Shown here: piece after piece, positions 1 to 8,776 of the stretch | Position numbering within the stretch: the stretch's first letter is position 1 | Layout of the letters: each line of letters starts with the position of its first letter | Assembly: GCF_029981845.1 (NCBI RefSeq) | Contig: NZ_CP104164.1 | Span: forward strand, 558,001 to 622,000 | Direction: 5' to 3' | Length of the DNA stretch: 64,000 nucleotides | DNA from: Candidatus Bandiella numerosa | Lineage (GTDB): Bacteria; Pseudomonadota; Alphaproteobacteria; Rickettsiales; Midichloriaceae | The notes under the pieces: generated by a model | The model's database searches: none | What the model was told of the DNA's origin: nothing | What the model saw: the letters and a program-made list of their open reading frames with translations, nothing else | Program-made: the position numbers and the translations under genes

Positions 1-1
1 T

Positions 2-550
2 GCAAGAAAAAGCAAAAATGAGTGGTTGATAGAGGAGATACTAGCTATTGCAACACAGAATATAGGTTTATTTGAGAGCATAACAGATCAAGATATTTTT
101 GGGATTAATTTGTATAAATATCCAGATTATATTAAAGTAATTCAAAACTATTCGAACGTAAAAAAAGAAATAATTGAAAATATAAGAAATGAAATTAATC
201 CAGCTAAACTGAGCTATTTTATACCAAATTTTGTTACTGATTTTACAGAAATATTTTCTTATAAAGAGGAACGTGATGCTTTGGTTCTCAAAATTGTAGA
301 TACCTATATTAAAGATAAAAATTATAGTTTGGAGGAGGTATCAGATAAAAAGGAAAGTATCAAAGTAGATTTATGTAAAATTATTAAGGATAAGAAGGTG
401 GAGATAATTGATTTCTTAAATCAAGATGGTAATTACGGTGTGGGTAAAAATACTATTAACAATATATTAAGTGAAAAAAGGTTCGATAACAGAACCTTTG
501 TCGAAAAAATACTAGGAAATAGTGGTTCTTCTAATTCTAAGACGATTTAA
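2..550 (+). CDS. Hypothetical protein, 5' end cut by window edge
   Basis: The reading frame is open from base 2, so the gene most likely begins left of the window. A TTG at 26 is the first possible start inside it, and the ATG at 18 is in another frame and stops at once. About 174 visible residues are charged and Lys/Asp/Glu-rich, probably helical, with no signal peptide or membrane segment and no motif I recognise. It converges on htpG with 16 bases between the two stop codons. Function unknown. Confidence 0.6.
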   Translation, partial: ARKSKNEWLIEEILAIATQNIGLFESITDQDIFGINLYKYPDYIKVIQNYSNVKKEIIENIRNEINPAKLSYFIPNFVTDFTEIFSYKEERDALVLKIVDTYIKDKNYSLEEVSDKKESIKVDLCKIIKDKKVEIIDFLNQDGNYGVGKNTINNILSEKRFDNRTFVEKILGNSGSSNSKTI

Positions 551-566
551 TTACGACTCTTTCTTT

Positions 567-2450
567 TTAGATCACTCTTTCAAGAAGCGAGTTAAGTTTA
601 AGTGCAAAATTGCTAGGATTGTCTATTGAATCACCTTCTATTAAACATGCTTGACCATAAACAACCTCAATCATGTCGCTATTCAATTCATTATCGTCTT
701 TACTATTTGATAAAGAATCATTGATTTTTTTAAAAATAGAATGATTCGGGTTAATTTCAAATATTCTTGCCGATTTTACATTAAGCTGATTTTGCTCCAT
801 AAGAAATTTTTCCATTCTTGGATTCATACCACCTTCCATTGTTGAAATGCACGCTGGGCTACTTACAAGTTTGGACGAGATAACTACATCTTTAACTCTA
901 TCTTTTAATATTTCCTTAACAAACTCAATTAACTTGGAGCTCTCCTGTGATTTATTTTTATCATCATCTTTTTCTTCCTCTGTATTTTTCAATTTATTTA
1001 AATCTATTTTTTCGTTCGTAATAGATTTAAAATCCTTATCTTTATATTGATGCACCACATTAACCCAAAAATTATCAACGTGATCATTAAGAAGTAAAAC
1101 TTCGATGCCTCTTTTTTTAAATCCTTCTAATTGAGGATGATTCCTTGAAGATTCAATATTATCTCCATTTAAGAAATATATTTCATTTTGTCCTTTAATC
1201 ATTCTTTCAAGATACTGATCAAGGCTAATAAGTTCATCTTTTGATGATGTAGAGTTAAATCTACATATCTCCAATAACTGCTTTTTTTCTTCTAACGTGC
1301 TTTCACATAAGCCTTCTTTCAGTACTTCACTAAAATTTTTCCAAAATTTCATGTATTCTTCTGGGTCAGTTTCAGCTTTTACTTTTAAACTACCCAACAC
1401 TTTTTTAACAATTGAACTTTTAATTTTATGTAAAACTTTATTGTGCTGTAGGGTTTCTCTACTAATATTTAATGGCAAATCTTCTGAATCAACCACTCCT
1501 CTCAAAAATCTTAAATATGGAGGTACCAGATCATTCCCTTCTTCAGAGATGAATACCCTTTTTATGTATAATTTTACCCTTGTTTTTCTATCTGGATGAA
1601 ATAAATCAAATGGCTTTGTATCAGGTATAAATAGTAAATTGGTGTATTCCACTACCCCTTCCGCTTTATTATGTAAAGTTAACCATGGCTTACCAGGAAA
1701 ATGCGAAACATGATTGAAAAATTCTTCGTACTCTTTTTGTGTAACTTCAGAAACATTCCTTGTCCAAATTGCAGAAGCTTTATTTATTATTTCACCTTTA
1801 TTATCCTCACCAATTAATTCAATAGGAAAAGCTACATGGTCTGAATATGTTCTAATAATATGCCTTATTCTATGTGGCTCTAAAAATTCTAATTCTGAAT
1901 CCTTAATTTTGAGTGTTATTTTGGTTCCTCCTTTATGCTCTTGACTAGAATTTTCAATAGAATATTCACCTTTGCCGTCAGAATGCCATTCATATACCTC
2001 TTTTTCTCCTGCCTTTGATGTAAGTACGGTTATTGATTCAGAAACCATAAAAGCAGAGTAAAATCCAACACCAAATTGACCAATTAAATTTAAATTATTT
2101 TTTTTGCTATCACCAAATTGTTCGATAAATTTTTGCGTTCCAGAGCTTGCAATTATACCTAAGTTGTTGATTAAATCTTCCTTATTCATACCTATCCCAT
2201 TATCGGAGATAATAATAAATTTATTATCTTTATCAAGTTGGATACTTATTTTTAATTCATTATTACCATTTTCAATCAACTCAGGTTTATCTATAATCTG
2301 ATATCTCAATTTATCACATGCATCTGAAGCATTAGAAATTAATTCTCTCAAAAAAATCTCTTTATTTGTATATAAAGAGTTGATCATTAGATTCAAAACT
2401 TTACCAATTTCAGCATCAAATTTTTTAATTTGTTTTTTTGATTCTACCAT
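567..2450 (-). CDS. htpG: Molecular chaperone HtpG (Hsp90 family)
   Basis: Cytosolic ATP-dependent chaperone that helps fold and stabilise client proteins with the DnaK system. The 627 residues match the usual bacterial HtpG length. The N-terminal GHKL ATPase shows LRELISNASDACDKLRY near residue 35, DNGIGM, and the lid/loop motif IGQFGVGFYSAFM near residue 125. The middle domain has SRETLQ, and the C-terminal dimerisation region ends in LNSLLERVI. Starts at an ATG and stands alone between a convergent unknown gene and pleD on the same strand. Nothing looks damaged. Identification is secure from family motifs. Confidence 0.97.
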   Translation of the reverse strand: MVESKKQIKKFDAEIGKVLNLMINSLYTNKEIFLRELISNASDACDKLRYQIIDKPELIENGNNELKISIQLDKDNKFIIISDNGIGMNKEDLINNLGIIASSGTQKFIEQFGDSKKNNLNLIGQFGVGFYSAFMVSESITVLTSKAGEKEVYEWHSDGKGEYSIENSSQEHKGGTKITLKIKDSELEFLEPHRIRHIIRTYSDHVAFPIELIGEDNKGEIINKASAIWTRNVSEVTQKEYEEFFNHVSHFPGKPWLTLHNKAEGVVEYTNLLFIPDTKPFDLFHPDRKTRVKLYIKRVFISEEGNDLVPPYLRFLRGVVDSEDLPLNISRETLQHNKVLHKIKSSIVKKVLGSLKVKAETDPEEYMKFWKNFSEVLKEGLCESTLEEKKQLLEICRFNSTSSKDELISLDQYLERMIKGQNEIYFLNGDNIESSRNHPQLEGFKKRGIEVLLLNDHVDNFWVNVVHQYKDKDFKSITNEKIDLNKLKNTEEEKDDDKNKSQESSKLIEFVKEILKDRVKDVVISSKLVSSPACISTMEGGMNPRMEKFLMEQNQLNVKSARIFEINPNHSIFKKINDSLSNSKDDNELNSDMIEVVYGQACLIEGDSIDNPSNFALKLNSLLERVI

Positions 2451-2537
2451 TTCCGTCAGCTATTTTTAATTAATTTATATAATCTATATCCTATATAATT
2501 ATAGAATTTCCAAAATCAACATTAGCCAATAATAAAA

Positions 2538-3881
2538 TTAGCTAATGATTATATTCTTACCTGAATTCTTAGCCTTGTACAAATTTTTATCTGCCCTATC
2601 GACAGCGCTGGCCAAATTGTCATTTTTTTGAATTTCATCAATTCCAGCGCTTATCGTGCATTTAACTTTATTACTTTCTGAATAATCTAAAAACTGCGTA
2701 TTAGAAACTTTTTCTCTTAATTTATCTATAATCAACCTTGCTTCTTCCCTTGTTACATCATGAAGAATTATAATAAACTCTTCTCCTCCAATTCTGGCTA
2801 TAAAATCAGAACCTCGGATGTTTTTTAGAAAAATACTTGCTACTGATTTTAAAACTTTATCTCCAGTCATATGACCATAAACGTCATTTAATTTTTTAAA
2901 ATCATCAATATCAATTACACATAAGATTGATCTTCTTTCTTCTTTTTGGAGGTTAGATATAAGATTTTTGAAATATGATTCCAGATAATTTCTGTTATAA
3001 GTTTGTGTTAATTCATCCATAGTAGTATTTCTTAGATATCTCACTCTTAGATTTTCAACGTAATGAAATTTTTTTATTTGTAGAATTACTTTTGCTATTA
3101 ACTCACTTATTTCATGCGGTATAAGAAAATAATCATTAATACCAATCTCTAAACTTTTCATTAAGGTATCCTCATCATACTCATCTACTAATACTAATAT
3201 AGGTATGCTTTTTAATTGAGTATTGTTTCTAATTTTAACACATAACTCTATTGCATTAACATCAGTTATTTCGGTGTTAAGTATAATCAAACTATAATTA
3301 TCACCTAGGCAACTTGCAATTGCCTTCTTTGAATCTTTGCAAACGTCTATGATTAAATTTTTTCTTTTGAGTTTGCTAGATATAGAGTTTGTTAGCTCTG
3401 TATCCTCGTTTATAATTAATATTTTTGAACCAGCTATATCAATATCTAGTACATTATGATTTGGAATGGCTCCAGCCATTCCTGCACGTAAAATTATTTC
3501 ATCAGTAAGAGATTTTAATCGTAACAATGATTTTATTCTTTTCTTCAATAATAAATAATTTATTGGTTTATTCATATAATCATCCGCTCCACAGAACAAG
3601 CTGTTGATTCGATCATCTACTGAAGTTAAAGCAGTTATAATTATAATTGGTATATGAGATATTTCTGGAGTTTGTCTTATCGTCTTCGTAGCGCTAAGTC
3701 CATCTATAACTGGCATCATAACATCCATCAAAATAAGATCAGGTCGGACGCTTAATGTTTTTGACAGGGCTTCTTGGCCATTATAGGCCCTATGAATTTC
3801 ATATAAATCGTTTTGCAAATGTTCTTCTAATAGATCGATGTTAAATTTTAAATCATCAACAATTAGTATTTTAGCTGTCAT
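2538..3881 (-). CDS. pleD: PleD-type diguanylate cyclase response regulator (REC-REC-GGDEF)
   Basis: Makes cyclic di-GMP from two GTP when its first receiver domain is phosphorylated. At 447 residues it is close to Caulobacter PleD. Receiver 1 (about 1-120) has the acidic pair VDD and phospho-acceptor D53 in LILMDVMMP. Receiver 2 (about 150-275) has Asn in place of the acceptor Asp (LIILNTE) and Ile in place of the conserved Lys, so it is a pseudo-receiver, as known for PleD. The GGDEF domain has the active signature GGEEF (about 365), preceded by RGSD five residues upstream, an intact allosteric inhibitory (I) site. No cognate kinase is adjacent. Two orphan kinases occur elsewhere in the window (19.3 and 27.7 kb). 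Confidence 0.93.
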   Translation of the reverse strand: MTAKILIVDDLKFNIDLLEEHLQNDLYEIHRAYNGQEALSKTLSVRPDLILMDVMMPVIDGLSATKTIRQTPEISHIPIIIITALTSVDDRINSLFCGADDYMNKPINYLLLKKRIKSLLRLKSLTDEIILRAGMAGAIPNHNVLDIDIAGSKILIINEDTELTNSISSKLKRKNLIIDVCKDSKKAIASCLGDNYSLIILNTEITDVNAIELCVKIRNNTQLKSIPILVLVDEYDEDTLMKSLEIGINDYFLIPHEISELIAKVILQIKKFHYVENLRVRYLRNTTMDELTQTYNRNYLESYFKNLISNLQKEERRSILCVIDIDDFKKLNDVYGHMTGDKVLKSVASIFLKNIRGSDFIARIGGEEFIIILHDVTREEARLIIDKLREKVSNTQFLDYSESNKVKCTISAGIDEIQKNDNLASAVDRADKNLYKAKNSGKNIIIS

Positions 3882-3975
3882 CAGTTTTGATTAAATAATA
3901 ATACATTAAATCTATATTCAGTAATGAATTATCTAAATCTAATTTATGGTTTATAGTCAATCATTTTTTTACTTT

Positions 3976-5307
3976 TTATGAAATAAAAGGATTTTTACTA
4001 AAAACAAAATGAATTTTAATAGGTATTCCTTGTAATGAGAATTTTGTCCTTAAAGAGTTTGTCAGGAATTTCTCGAAATTTTTGTTGATTTCCACTTTAT
4101 TTGAAATGTTAACAAAAAAAACAAATGTTGGTGGACATGATGAATTTTGTTTCACATATTTAATTTTAAGCTTTATATTATTCTTCATTATTGGCATGCT
4201 ATACGTTTCAAGAGTATTACTGAGCCAACTGTTAAGTTTTGATGTGGGAATTTTTATGTTATACAAGTTCCACAAATCAATTATCTTCTTAAACAAAGAA
4301 TTTTTGTTAAAACTTTTCTGAGCACTGATAAAAATACTAAAAATATCTTTAATTTGTGGTAATCGTTTAGTCATTAAATACTGAACCTCTTCTTTAAACT
4401 TATCAATATCTTCTATTAAATCTTGTTTATTAATAACTGGAATTAGTAATTTATTATGTCTGAGAGCCAGATTAGCAAGTACTAAATCTTGTTTTTCAAA
4501 TGCGTTTTCTGAATCCATAATTAACAAAACGATATCAGATGCTTTAATTGCATCTATAGTTTTGGATATAGATAATTCTTCAATTTTTTCTTGAATTTTA
4601 GCTTTTCTCCTAACACCAGCTGTGTCAATTAAATTGATTGCAACTCCATTAACATTGATTTCATAAAGCAAATAATCTCTTGTCGTTCCTGCAATATCAG
4701 AGACTAAACTTCTTTCAAAACCCAATATGGAATTAAATAAAGTTGATTTACCAACATTAGGTCTACCAACTATAGCAATTGATAGATTATCAGCACTTTC
4801 TTCAACTAACTCAATTGAGCTATCTATGTTTGATTTCATTGCATGATAAATATCCTCAAATCCCAATTTATGTTCTGCTGAAATGAAAATTCCTTCTCCT
4901 AATCCCAATTTGATTAAATCTTCCTTTGTTAGAGCTTTCTTTGATTCAGATTTATTAGCTAGTAGAAGAGTATTTTTTTGAAGCTTTCTTATAGATTTAG
5001 CTAAAATAATATCTTCTTCAGATAATAACGTTCTTGCATCAACAACAAAAAAAATAAAATCTGCTTCCTCAATAGTGAGAGATGTATTTGTTTTAATTTT
5101 AGGTGTTATTTCATTTTTCTTTTTTAAATACCATCCTGCGGTATCTATTAACTCAAATTTTAAATCATATAGCTTTCCTATATTTTTAACGTAATCCCTA
5201 GTTACTCCAGGTTGATTGTTAACAATAGATAGCTCTTTTTGGCACAGTTTGTTGAATAAAGTTGATTTACCAACATTCTCCCTCCCAATAATTGCAATTT
5301 TTTTCAC
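3976..5307 (-). CDS. der: Ribosome assembly GTPase Der (EngA)
   Basis: Essential double GTPase that acts in 50S ribosomal subunit maturation. Both G domains are visible. Domain 1 has GRENVGKST, PGVTRD and DTAGW. Domain 2 has GRPNVGKST, DTAGVRR and NKQD. The C-terminal KH-like domain follows. In domain 1 the G4 element reads NKSE rather than NKxD, a mild deviation that could weaken guanine specificity. Starts at GTG. It lies 11 bases downstream of the AhpD-like gene on the same strand, so the two are probably co-transcribed. Length 443 residues, normal. Confidence 0.95.
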   Translation of the reverse strand: MKKIAIIGRENVGKSTLFNKLCQKELSIVNNQPGVTRDYVKNIGKLYDLKFELIDTAGWYLKKKNEITPKIKTNTSLTIEEADFIFFVVDARTLLSEEDIILAKSIRKLQKNTLLLANKSESKKALTKEDLIKLGLGEGIFISAEHKLGFEDIYHAMKSNIDSSIELVEESADNLSIAIVGRPNVGKSTLFNSILGFERSLVSDIAGTTRDYLLYEINVNGVAINLIDTAGVRRKAKIQEKIEELSISKTIDAIKASDIVLLIMDSENAFEKQDLVLANLALRHNKLLIPVINKQDLIEDIDKFKEEVQYLMTKRLPQIKDIFSIFISAQKSFNKNSLFKKIIDLWNLYNIKIPTSKLNSWLSNTLETYSMPIMKNNIKLKIKYVKQNSSCPPTFVFFVNISNKVEINKNFEKFLTNSLRTKFSLQGIPIKIHFVFSKNPFIS

Positions 5308-5318
5308 AATGTTGATAT

Positions 5319-5885
5319 TTAAAAACTTTCTTCTCTTACTATAAAATCATAGCTTCGCATTCTTTCAATTTCTAATACGTCTCCTGCTGCTTTAATCACG
5401 GAGACTATTCTACCAATATCACGAATTGTTTCAGATGAGCAATTATGCTTTCTTAATTTTTTAATATGCGCATTCATACAGTAGTTGCATCCATATACTA
5501 TAGAAGCAACGAGGCAATACATTGAAAAATCTTTTTCATCAATATTATGACTTGCCAAATTACTTAAAGATAAATTTGAAGACATGTTTTTAATAATCTC
5601 ATCATCAACACCTTTAGTGAAATTGTGATACATGCTAGTCATAGAAATTGTACTTACTGCAATTTTACAGGCGTTAGCTTCATTATTATCTAAGTACCTT
5701 TTCGCTTCAGGACGTATATAGTTTAATAGGCATTCATGCTTTAATGCATATCCAGCAGTAAGCACTATACCAAAAATTTGATATTTTTCTAATGTTTGTA
5801 AGTCTTGAAAAAATATCTCTCTTATGCTTTTATCAATGTCATAAGCATATTGAGGAAGCTGATTTAGTATGCTTTGAATACTCAT
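5319..5885 (-). CDS. AhpD-like alkylhydroperoxidase / carboxymuconolactone-decarboxylase fold protein
   Basis: The 188-residue all-helical protein carries CNYCMNAH near residue 134, the CxxC-x2-H signature of AhpD-type peroxide-reducing proteins. In AhpD the two cysteines reduce alkyl hydroperoxides or recycle AhpC. The length is typical for AhpD. ATG start, immediately upstream of der. The electron donor cannot be read from the sequence, and no ahpC or lipoyl protein is nearby. Family assignment is good. The exact substrate is unknown. Confidence 0.75.
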   Translation of the reverse strand: MSIQSILNQLPQYAYDIDKSIREIFFQDLQTLEKYQIFGIVLTAGYALKHECLLNYIRPEAKRYLDNNEANACKIAVSTISMTSMYHNFTKGVDDEIIKNMSSNLSLSNLASHNIDEKDFSMYCLVASIVYGCNYCMNAHIKKLRKHNCSSETIRDIGRIVSVIKAAGDVLEIERMRSYDFIVREESF

Positions 5886-6029
5886 TTCCTTTTGTTTATC
5901 TCAAATAAAGAATCTAACAGTAATGTATCACAATTTCTAATGATTTACCAAAAAATAGTTTAGGAATAAGGAATATTTCAAATTTTTTTATACTCTTTGA
6001 TTTTTGCTGAATTTTATTCGTGTTATAAA

Positions 6030-6259
6030 CTTTGTTGCATAAATAAAAAAGAAGAAAAAAAGGAGAAAGAGTAGTGAAAAAAGTATAAGATGAAATCTTG
6101 ATGATAAAAATTAGAAAATGATATGAGCCAGGGGAAGAAGTGGCGAAAAGAAAAATACAAAATATGACCACCTGGTAATGGTAGTAAAAATCATAGATAT
6201 AGGCTAAAAGTAGAAGAAATTTTCTCCAGATACAAAAGAATTATTGGTAACAAATTTAA
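6030..6259 (+). mobile_element. Decayed IS5-family-like insertion sequence fragment
   Basis: Begins with CTTTGTTGCATAAATAA, close to the terminal inverted repeat of the IS903 group of IS5 (known form GGCTTTGTTGAATAAATC). Near 6190-6259 the plus strand reads RLKVEEIFSRYKRIIG followed by NKFK, which resembles the C-terminal 'VE..F.RYK..IG..L' block of IS5 transposases. The interior is full of stops and the middle of the transposase is missing. The intergenic stretch 5886-6295 contains nothing else I can support. Confidence 0.45.
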
Positions 6260-6295
6260 AATATCATCAACATAAATATATCCAATACTCTTTGA

Positions 6296-7018
6296 CTAAT
6301 TTCCGCATTGATCCATACTAGACCACCAATTTATAGGTTCGTTTAAAATACACATTTCTCCATTATCAAAATAGCTTAACTCTAAGACATTAACTTCAAT
6401 ATTAATTAAATCTTCAATCTTACCTCCCCTAGAGTATGATTTACCTGTCATATCTTCTAGTTTTTTATCAGTTCCATCATTAATATCAAATAGTTGATGC
6501 GCATAATATTCAGCTTTATTATAACAATATGAACCAATATAAGATCCTACAGCTGATGCCAGACCTTTTATGACATTATGTACGCTTAATAATTTATCTG
6601 CATTATGATGATGATGATCGTGATGATGATGATTACATTTTTGCAAAGAAAATATACCTATTGTTCCTTGCTCAAATATATAAGAAAATACCCCAGCCAC
6701 CACCGTCTCACCAGGATATTTCCATATAGGTTCAGTGATCTTTAATACTGTATCAATTGGTCCATTACCATCATTAAGGTTGATAGTGGCGCTAGAGCTA
6801 ATAAAGCTTTCACCAACCTCATGTAAAACTTTTGCTATGGGAATTTTTATCCAATTTAAACCCGGTATTACTTGTAAAAAAGGTATTGAAACTACTTCAA
6901 TTACTACTCCAGCAAAATGAGCAACTATTCCTGATATGGCATAACTTATACCAGATATAGTATAATTATAATCACTGAAATTATATAAATTTTCTAATAT
7001 ATTTACATTGTTATGCAT
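6296..7018 (-). CDS. Unknown protein with a histidine-rich run, possibly zinc-linked
   Basis: A 240-residue protein with no family I recognise. The first 60 residues are hydrophobic and Ile/Val-rich, possibly membrane-associated. A second hydrophobic stretch precedes the run NHHHHDHHHHN near residue 130, of a kind that often binds zinc or nickel. It has no classical signal peptide. It is divergent from a Zur-like regulator across a 103-base spacer that contains a perfect inverted repeat. The neighbourhood suggests zinc-dependent control and perhaps zinc storage or handling, which is inference only. Confidence 0.6.
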   Translation of the reverse strand: MHNNVNILENLYNFSDYNYTISGISYAISGIVAHFAGVVIEVVSIPFLQVIPGLNWIKIPIAKVLHEVGESFISSSATINLNDGNGPIDTVLKITEPIWKYPGETVVAGVFSYIFEQGTIGIFSLQKCNHHHHDHHHHNADKLLSVHNVIKGLASAVGSYIGSYCYNKAEYYAHQLFDINDGTDKKLEDMTGKSYSRGGKIEDLINIEVNVLELSYFDNGEMCILNEPINWWSSMDQCGN

Positions 7019-7030
7019 AAATTTTTCTAT

Positions 7031-7060
7031 ATATATGTTACGTTAGAACATAACATATAT
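7031..7060. promoter_or_regulatory. Palindromic operator, candidate Zur box
   Basis: Perfect 10-base arms ATATATGTTA and TAACATATAT are separated by 10 bases. Nested inside is GTTAGAACATAAC (7042-7054), with the GTTA-N5-TAAC spacing of alphaproteobacterial Zur sites (GTTATAATATAAC). It lies between the His-rich gene and the Fur/Zur-family gene, where it could repress both. Confidence 0.55.
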
Positions 7061-7121
7061 AGTTTTATTTACTTGTAAACTTATTTTATATATTGTTAAG
7101 TAAAATAACTAATTTTTTTAG

Positions 7122-7562
7122 ATGTTAAATTATTCTTTAGATAACATTAGTAAAAGATATGACTTTACTCTTACTCCTCTTAGGACAGAGGTAATGAATA
7201 CTTTTATTAAAAAAGGCAGTTCATTAAAAGCTAATGAGGTAATTAATTATGTTAATACTAAAAGGAGTAACACAAAACCAATAGTAATTTATCGAGTTCT
7301 GAATTTTCTAGTGGAAAAAAAAGTTTTACATAAAATACAATCACAGAATATTTTTATTCTATGCACTGATAATTTATGCAGTCAAAATAATGGTAATAAA
7401 ATTTTCTTATCATGTAATAATTGTAAACAAATTAAAGAAATAGGTGATAAAGTTTTCTTAGAAAAGATTAAAAATCTTTGTAGCAGTAACAATTTTACTC
7501 TTAAGGATAGCACAATAGAACTAAATGGTTACTGTAATAATTGTATGAATTTAAAAAATTGA
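7122..7562 (+). CDS. zur: Fur-family metalloregulator, Zur-like
   Basis: Transcription repressor of the Fur superfamily, 146 residues. The N-terminal winged helix is recognisable: TPLRTEV near residue 18, and the recognition region PIVIYRVLNFLVEKKVLHKI near residue 55. The C-terminal half has two CxxC pairs, CNNCKQIKEIG and NGYCNNC at the very end. These match the structural zinc ligands of Zur better than the Fur iron pattern. The DNA between it and the divergent His-rich gene contains the palindrome expected for autoregulation. A Fur, Mur or PerR role cannot be excluded, but the C-terminal pattern favours zinc sensing. Confidence 0.75.
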   Translation: MLNYSLDNISKRYDFTLTPLRTEVMNTFIKKGSSLKANEVINYVNTKRSNTKPIVIYRVLNFLVEKKVLHKIQSQNIFILCTDNLCSQNNGNKIFLSCNNCKQIKEIGDKVFLEKIKNLCSSNNFTLKDSTIELNGYCNNCMNLKN

Positions 7563-7697
7563 CATATAAGGAATAGGGGTGTTTTCGGTACCATCAAGTT
7601 AAAAAGAGAATAGAATTATGATATTATATAAAGGATTATAACATCATAGAATCTGAAAAAAAATATCAGAAAAGATGAATGGGACACCAAGTAAAAA

Positions 7698-7714
7698 CTT
7701 TGTTACATAAATAA
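7698..7714 (+). repeat. IS5/IS903-like terminal repeat core, solo
   Basis: CTTTGTTACATAAATAA differs by one base from the copy at 6030-6046, and a reversed copy core lies at 21850-21864. No transposase is recognisable next to it. Bases 7563-7738 hold no other supported feature. Confidence 0.4.
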
Positions 7715-7738
7715 TTAATTTACCTATTTCTCTGTTTT

Positions 7739-8517
7739 TTAGGCAACGCTGATCGTTTTAGGTATTCCTAAATACAGCTCAGAGTCAAATTTATCTGCAT
7801 CGTTCATATTTATATTCTCGTCCATGCAATTGGTGATATACTTTGTGTAGTTTTCCCAATAACAAGTGACGAAAGTACTCTTTGAATATCATCCCACTGT
7901 CCTTAATTAATATCTCAATAAGTTTTAATCTTGTCTATAATTTGATATTCATTATTTTTAAATATTATGCTATTACCAGGCATATAAAATTTACCTTTAT
8001 TAAGTTTATTTGCTAATTCAGGATGGGAACTTTTTTCTAAACTTTGTTTTATTTTTTAAAAATCATTGATATACTTAAAAACACCTTCATCAGGAAATAT
8101 GATTAATTTACCAATTGCTAAAACCTCACCTCCTTTAACTTCAAAGCCCCCCATAAATAAGTGTATCGTCTTTTAACCCAGGAGATGGATAATATCTATA
8201 AGTGTCAAAAGAAGGTTTATTTAGGCTAATTTTATCGATGTAATGTATATCAGGCTCTAAAACTATCATCCTATATGTATTGCTATCCTCCATTGGTTTG
8301 TTTACAGCAATAGAGATAATAAGAGATTTAGATTACAGATTTTTAGCATATACTTTTTTAAACATGCTCCGTGTAACATCTTCGGTAGTAAAAAATATCA
8401 CCCCTATTTTTTATTCTCAAAGTTACCCATATTAAATTTAAGTGGCATAGAGCAACTAATTAATGATAAGCAAAAAACAAGAAGAACGCTATAATTTATT
8501 AATCTAAACATTTTCAT
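7739..8517 (-). pseudogene. Degraded lipoprotein gene
   Basis: From the ATG at 8517 the minus strand encodes MKMFRLINYSVLLVFCLSL, then ISCS: a lipoprotein signal peptide with lipobox LISC. It stops after about 37 codons. Reading on with frame changes recovers coherent protein: FFTTEDVTRSMFKKVYAK, MIVLEPDIHYIDKISLNKPS, FEVKGGEVLAIGKLIIFPDE, KGKFYMPGNSIIFKNNEY, and an end MNDADKFDSELYLGIPK up to a stop at 7739. The original protein was roughly 255 residues. At least two stops and two frameshifts show it is dead. The family is not recognised. This explains the otherwise gene-free stretch. Confidence 0.7.
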
Positions 8518-8534
8518 ACCCATTCATCACTTCA

Positions 8535-8776
8535 TTAATTAATTCGTTTCTGCAAGCCTGCCTCAGTGTTATTTTTATCTTTGATTTGGCAGAGTTCGAA
8601 TGTTGCTTTCCAAAGTGCCAAGGCACGCGCCCTAGGCAGGTATCTTGATCCAGATATATTTCCTCAATAAAAATCTCGCGTGACTTACACAATAAATAAG
8701 TCCAAGCAATCATAAGATCACAGGCAGGGCCACCAACGGCAACCTCATGGTTTGTAGTAATTGATTGATCTTTCAT
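8535..8776 (-). pseudogene. Truncated and frameshifted aminoglycoside phosphotransferase (APH) relic
   Basis: The 90-residue frame contains GGPACDLMIAWTYL, the C-terminal hallmark of APH-type kinases (usually GDPACDLMIAWTLL). Shifting frame near 8640 recovers RARALALWKATFELCQ and a natural C-terminal tail ending at 8535, as in intact APH proteins. The N-terminal two thirds, including the HGD catalytic loop and the metal-binding IDFG (here replaced by an in-frame joint), are missing. No activity is expected. It overlaps the stop of the GNAT gene by 4 bases and shares its higher G+C, suggesting both arrived together by transfer. Confidence 0.75.

Noticed and set aside
2521..2546. Imperfect ATTAGC/GCTAAT hairpin between pleD and htpG as terminator
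   Set aside because: Six-base arms in AT-rich DNA without a T-run on the transcribed strand; could be chance.
5914..6171. 85-codon minus-strand ORF, hydrophobic
   Set aside because: It is the complement of the IS5-like relic and of Lys-rich plus-strand sequence. Phe/Leu/Ser-rich content is what antisense of AT-rich DNA gives; no ribosome site.
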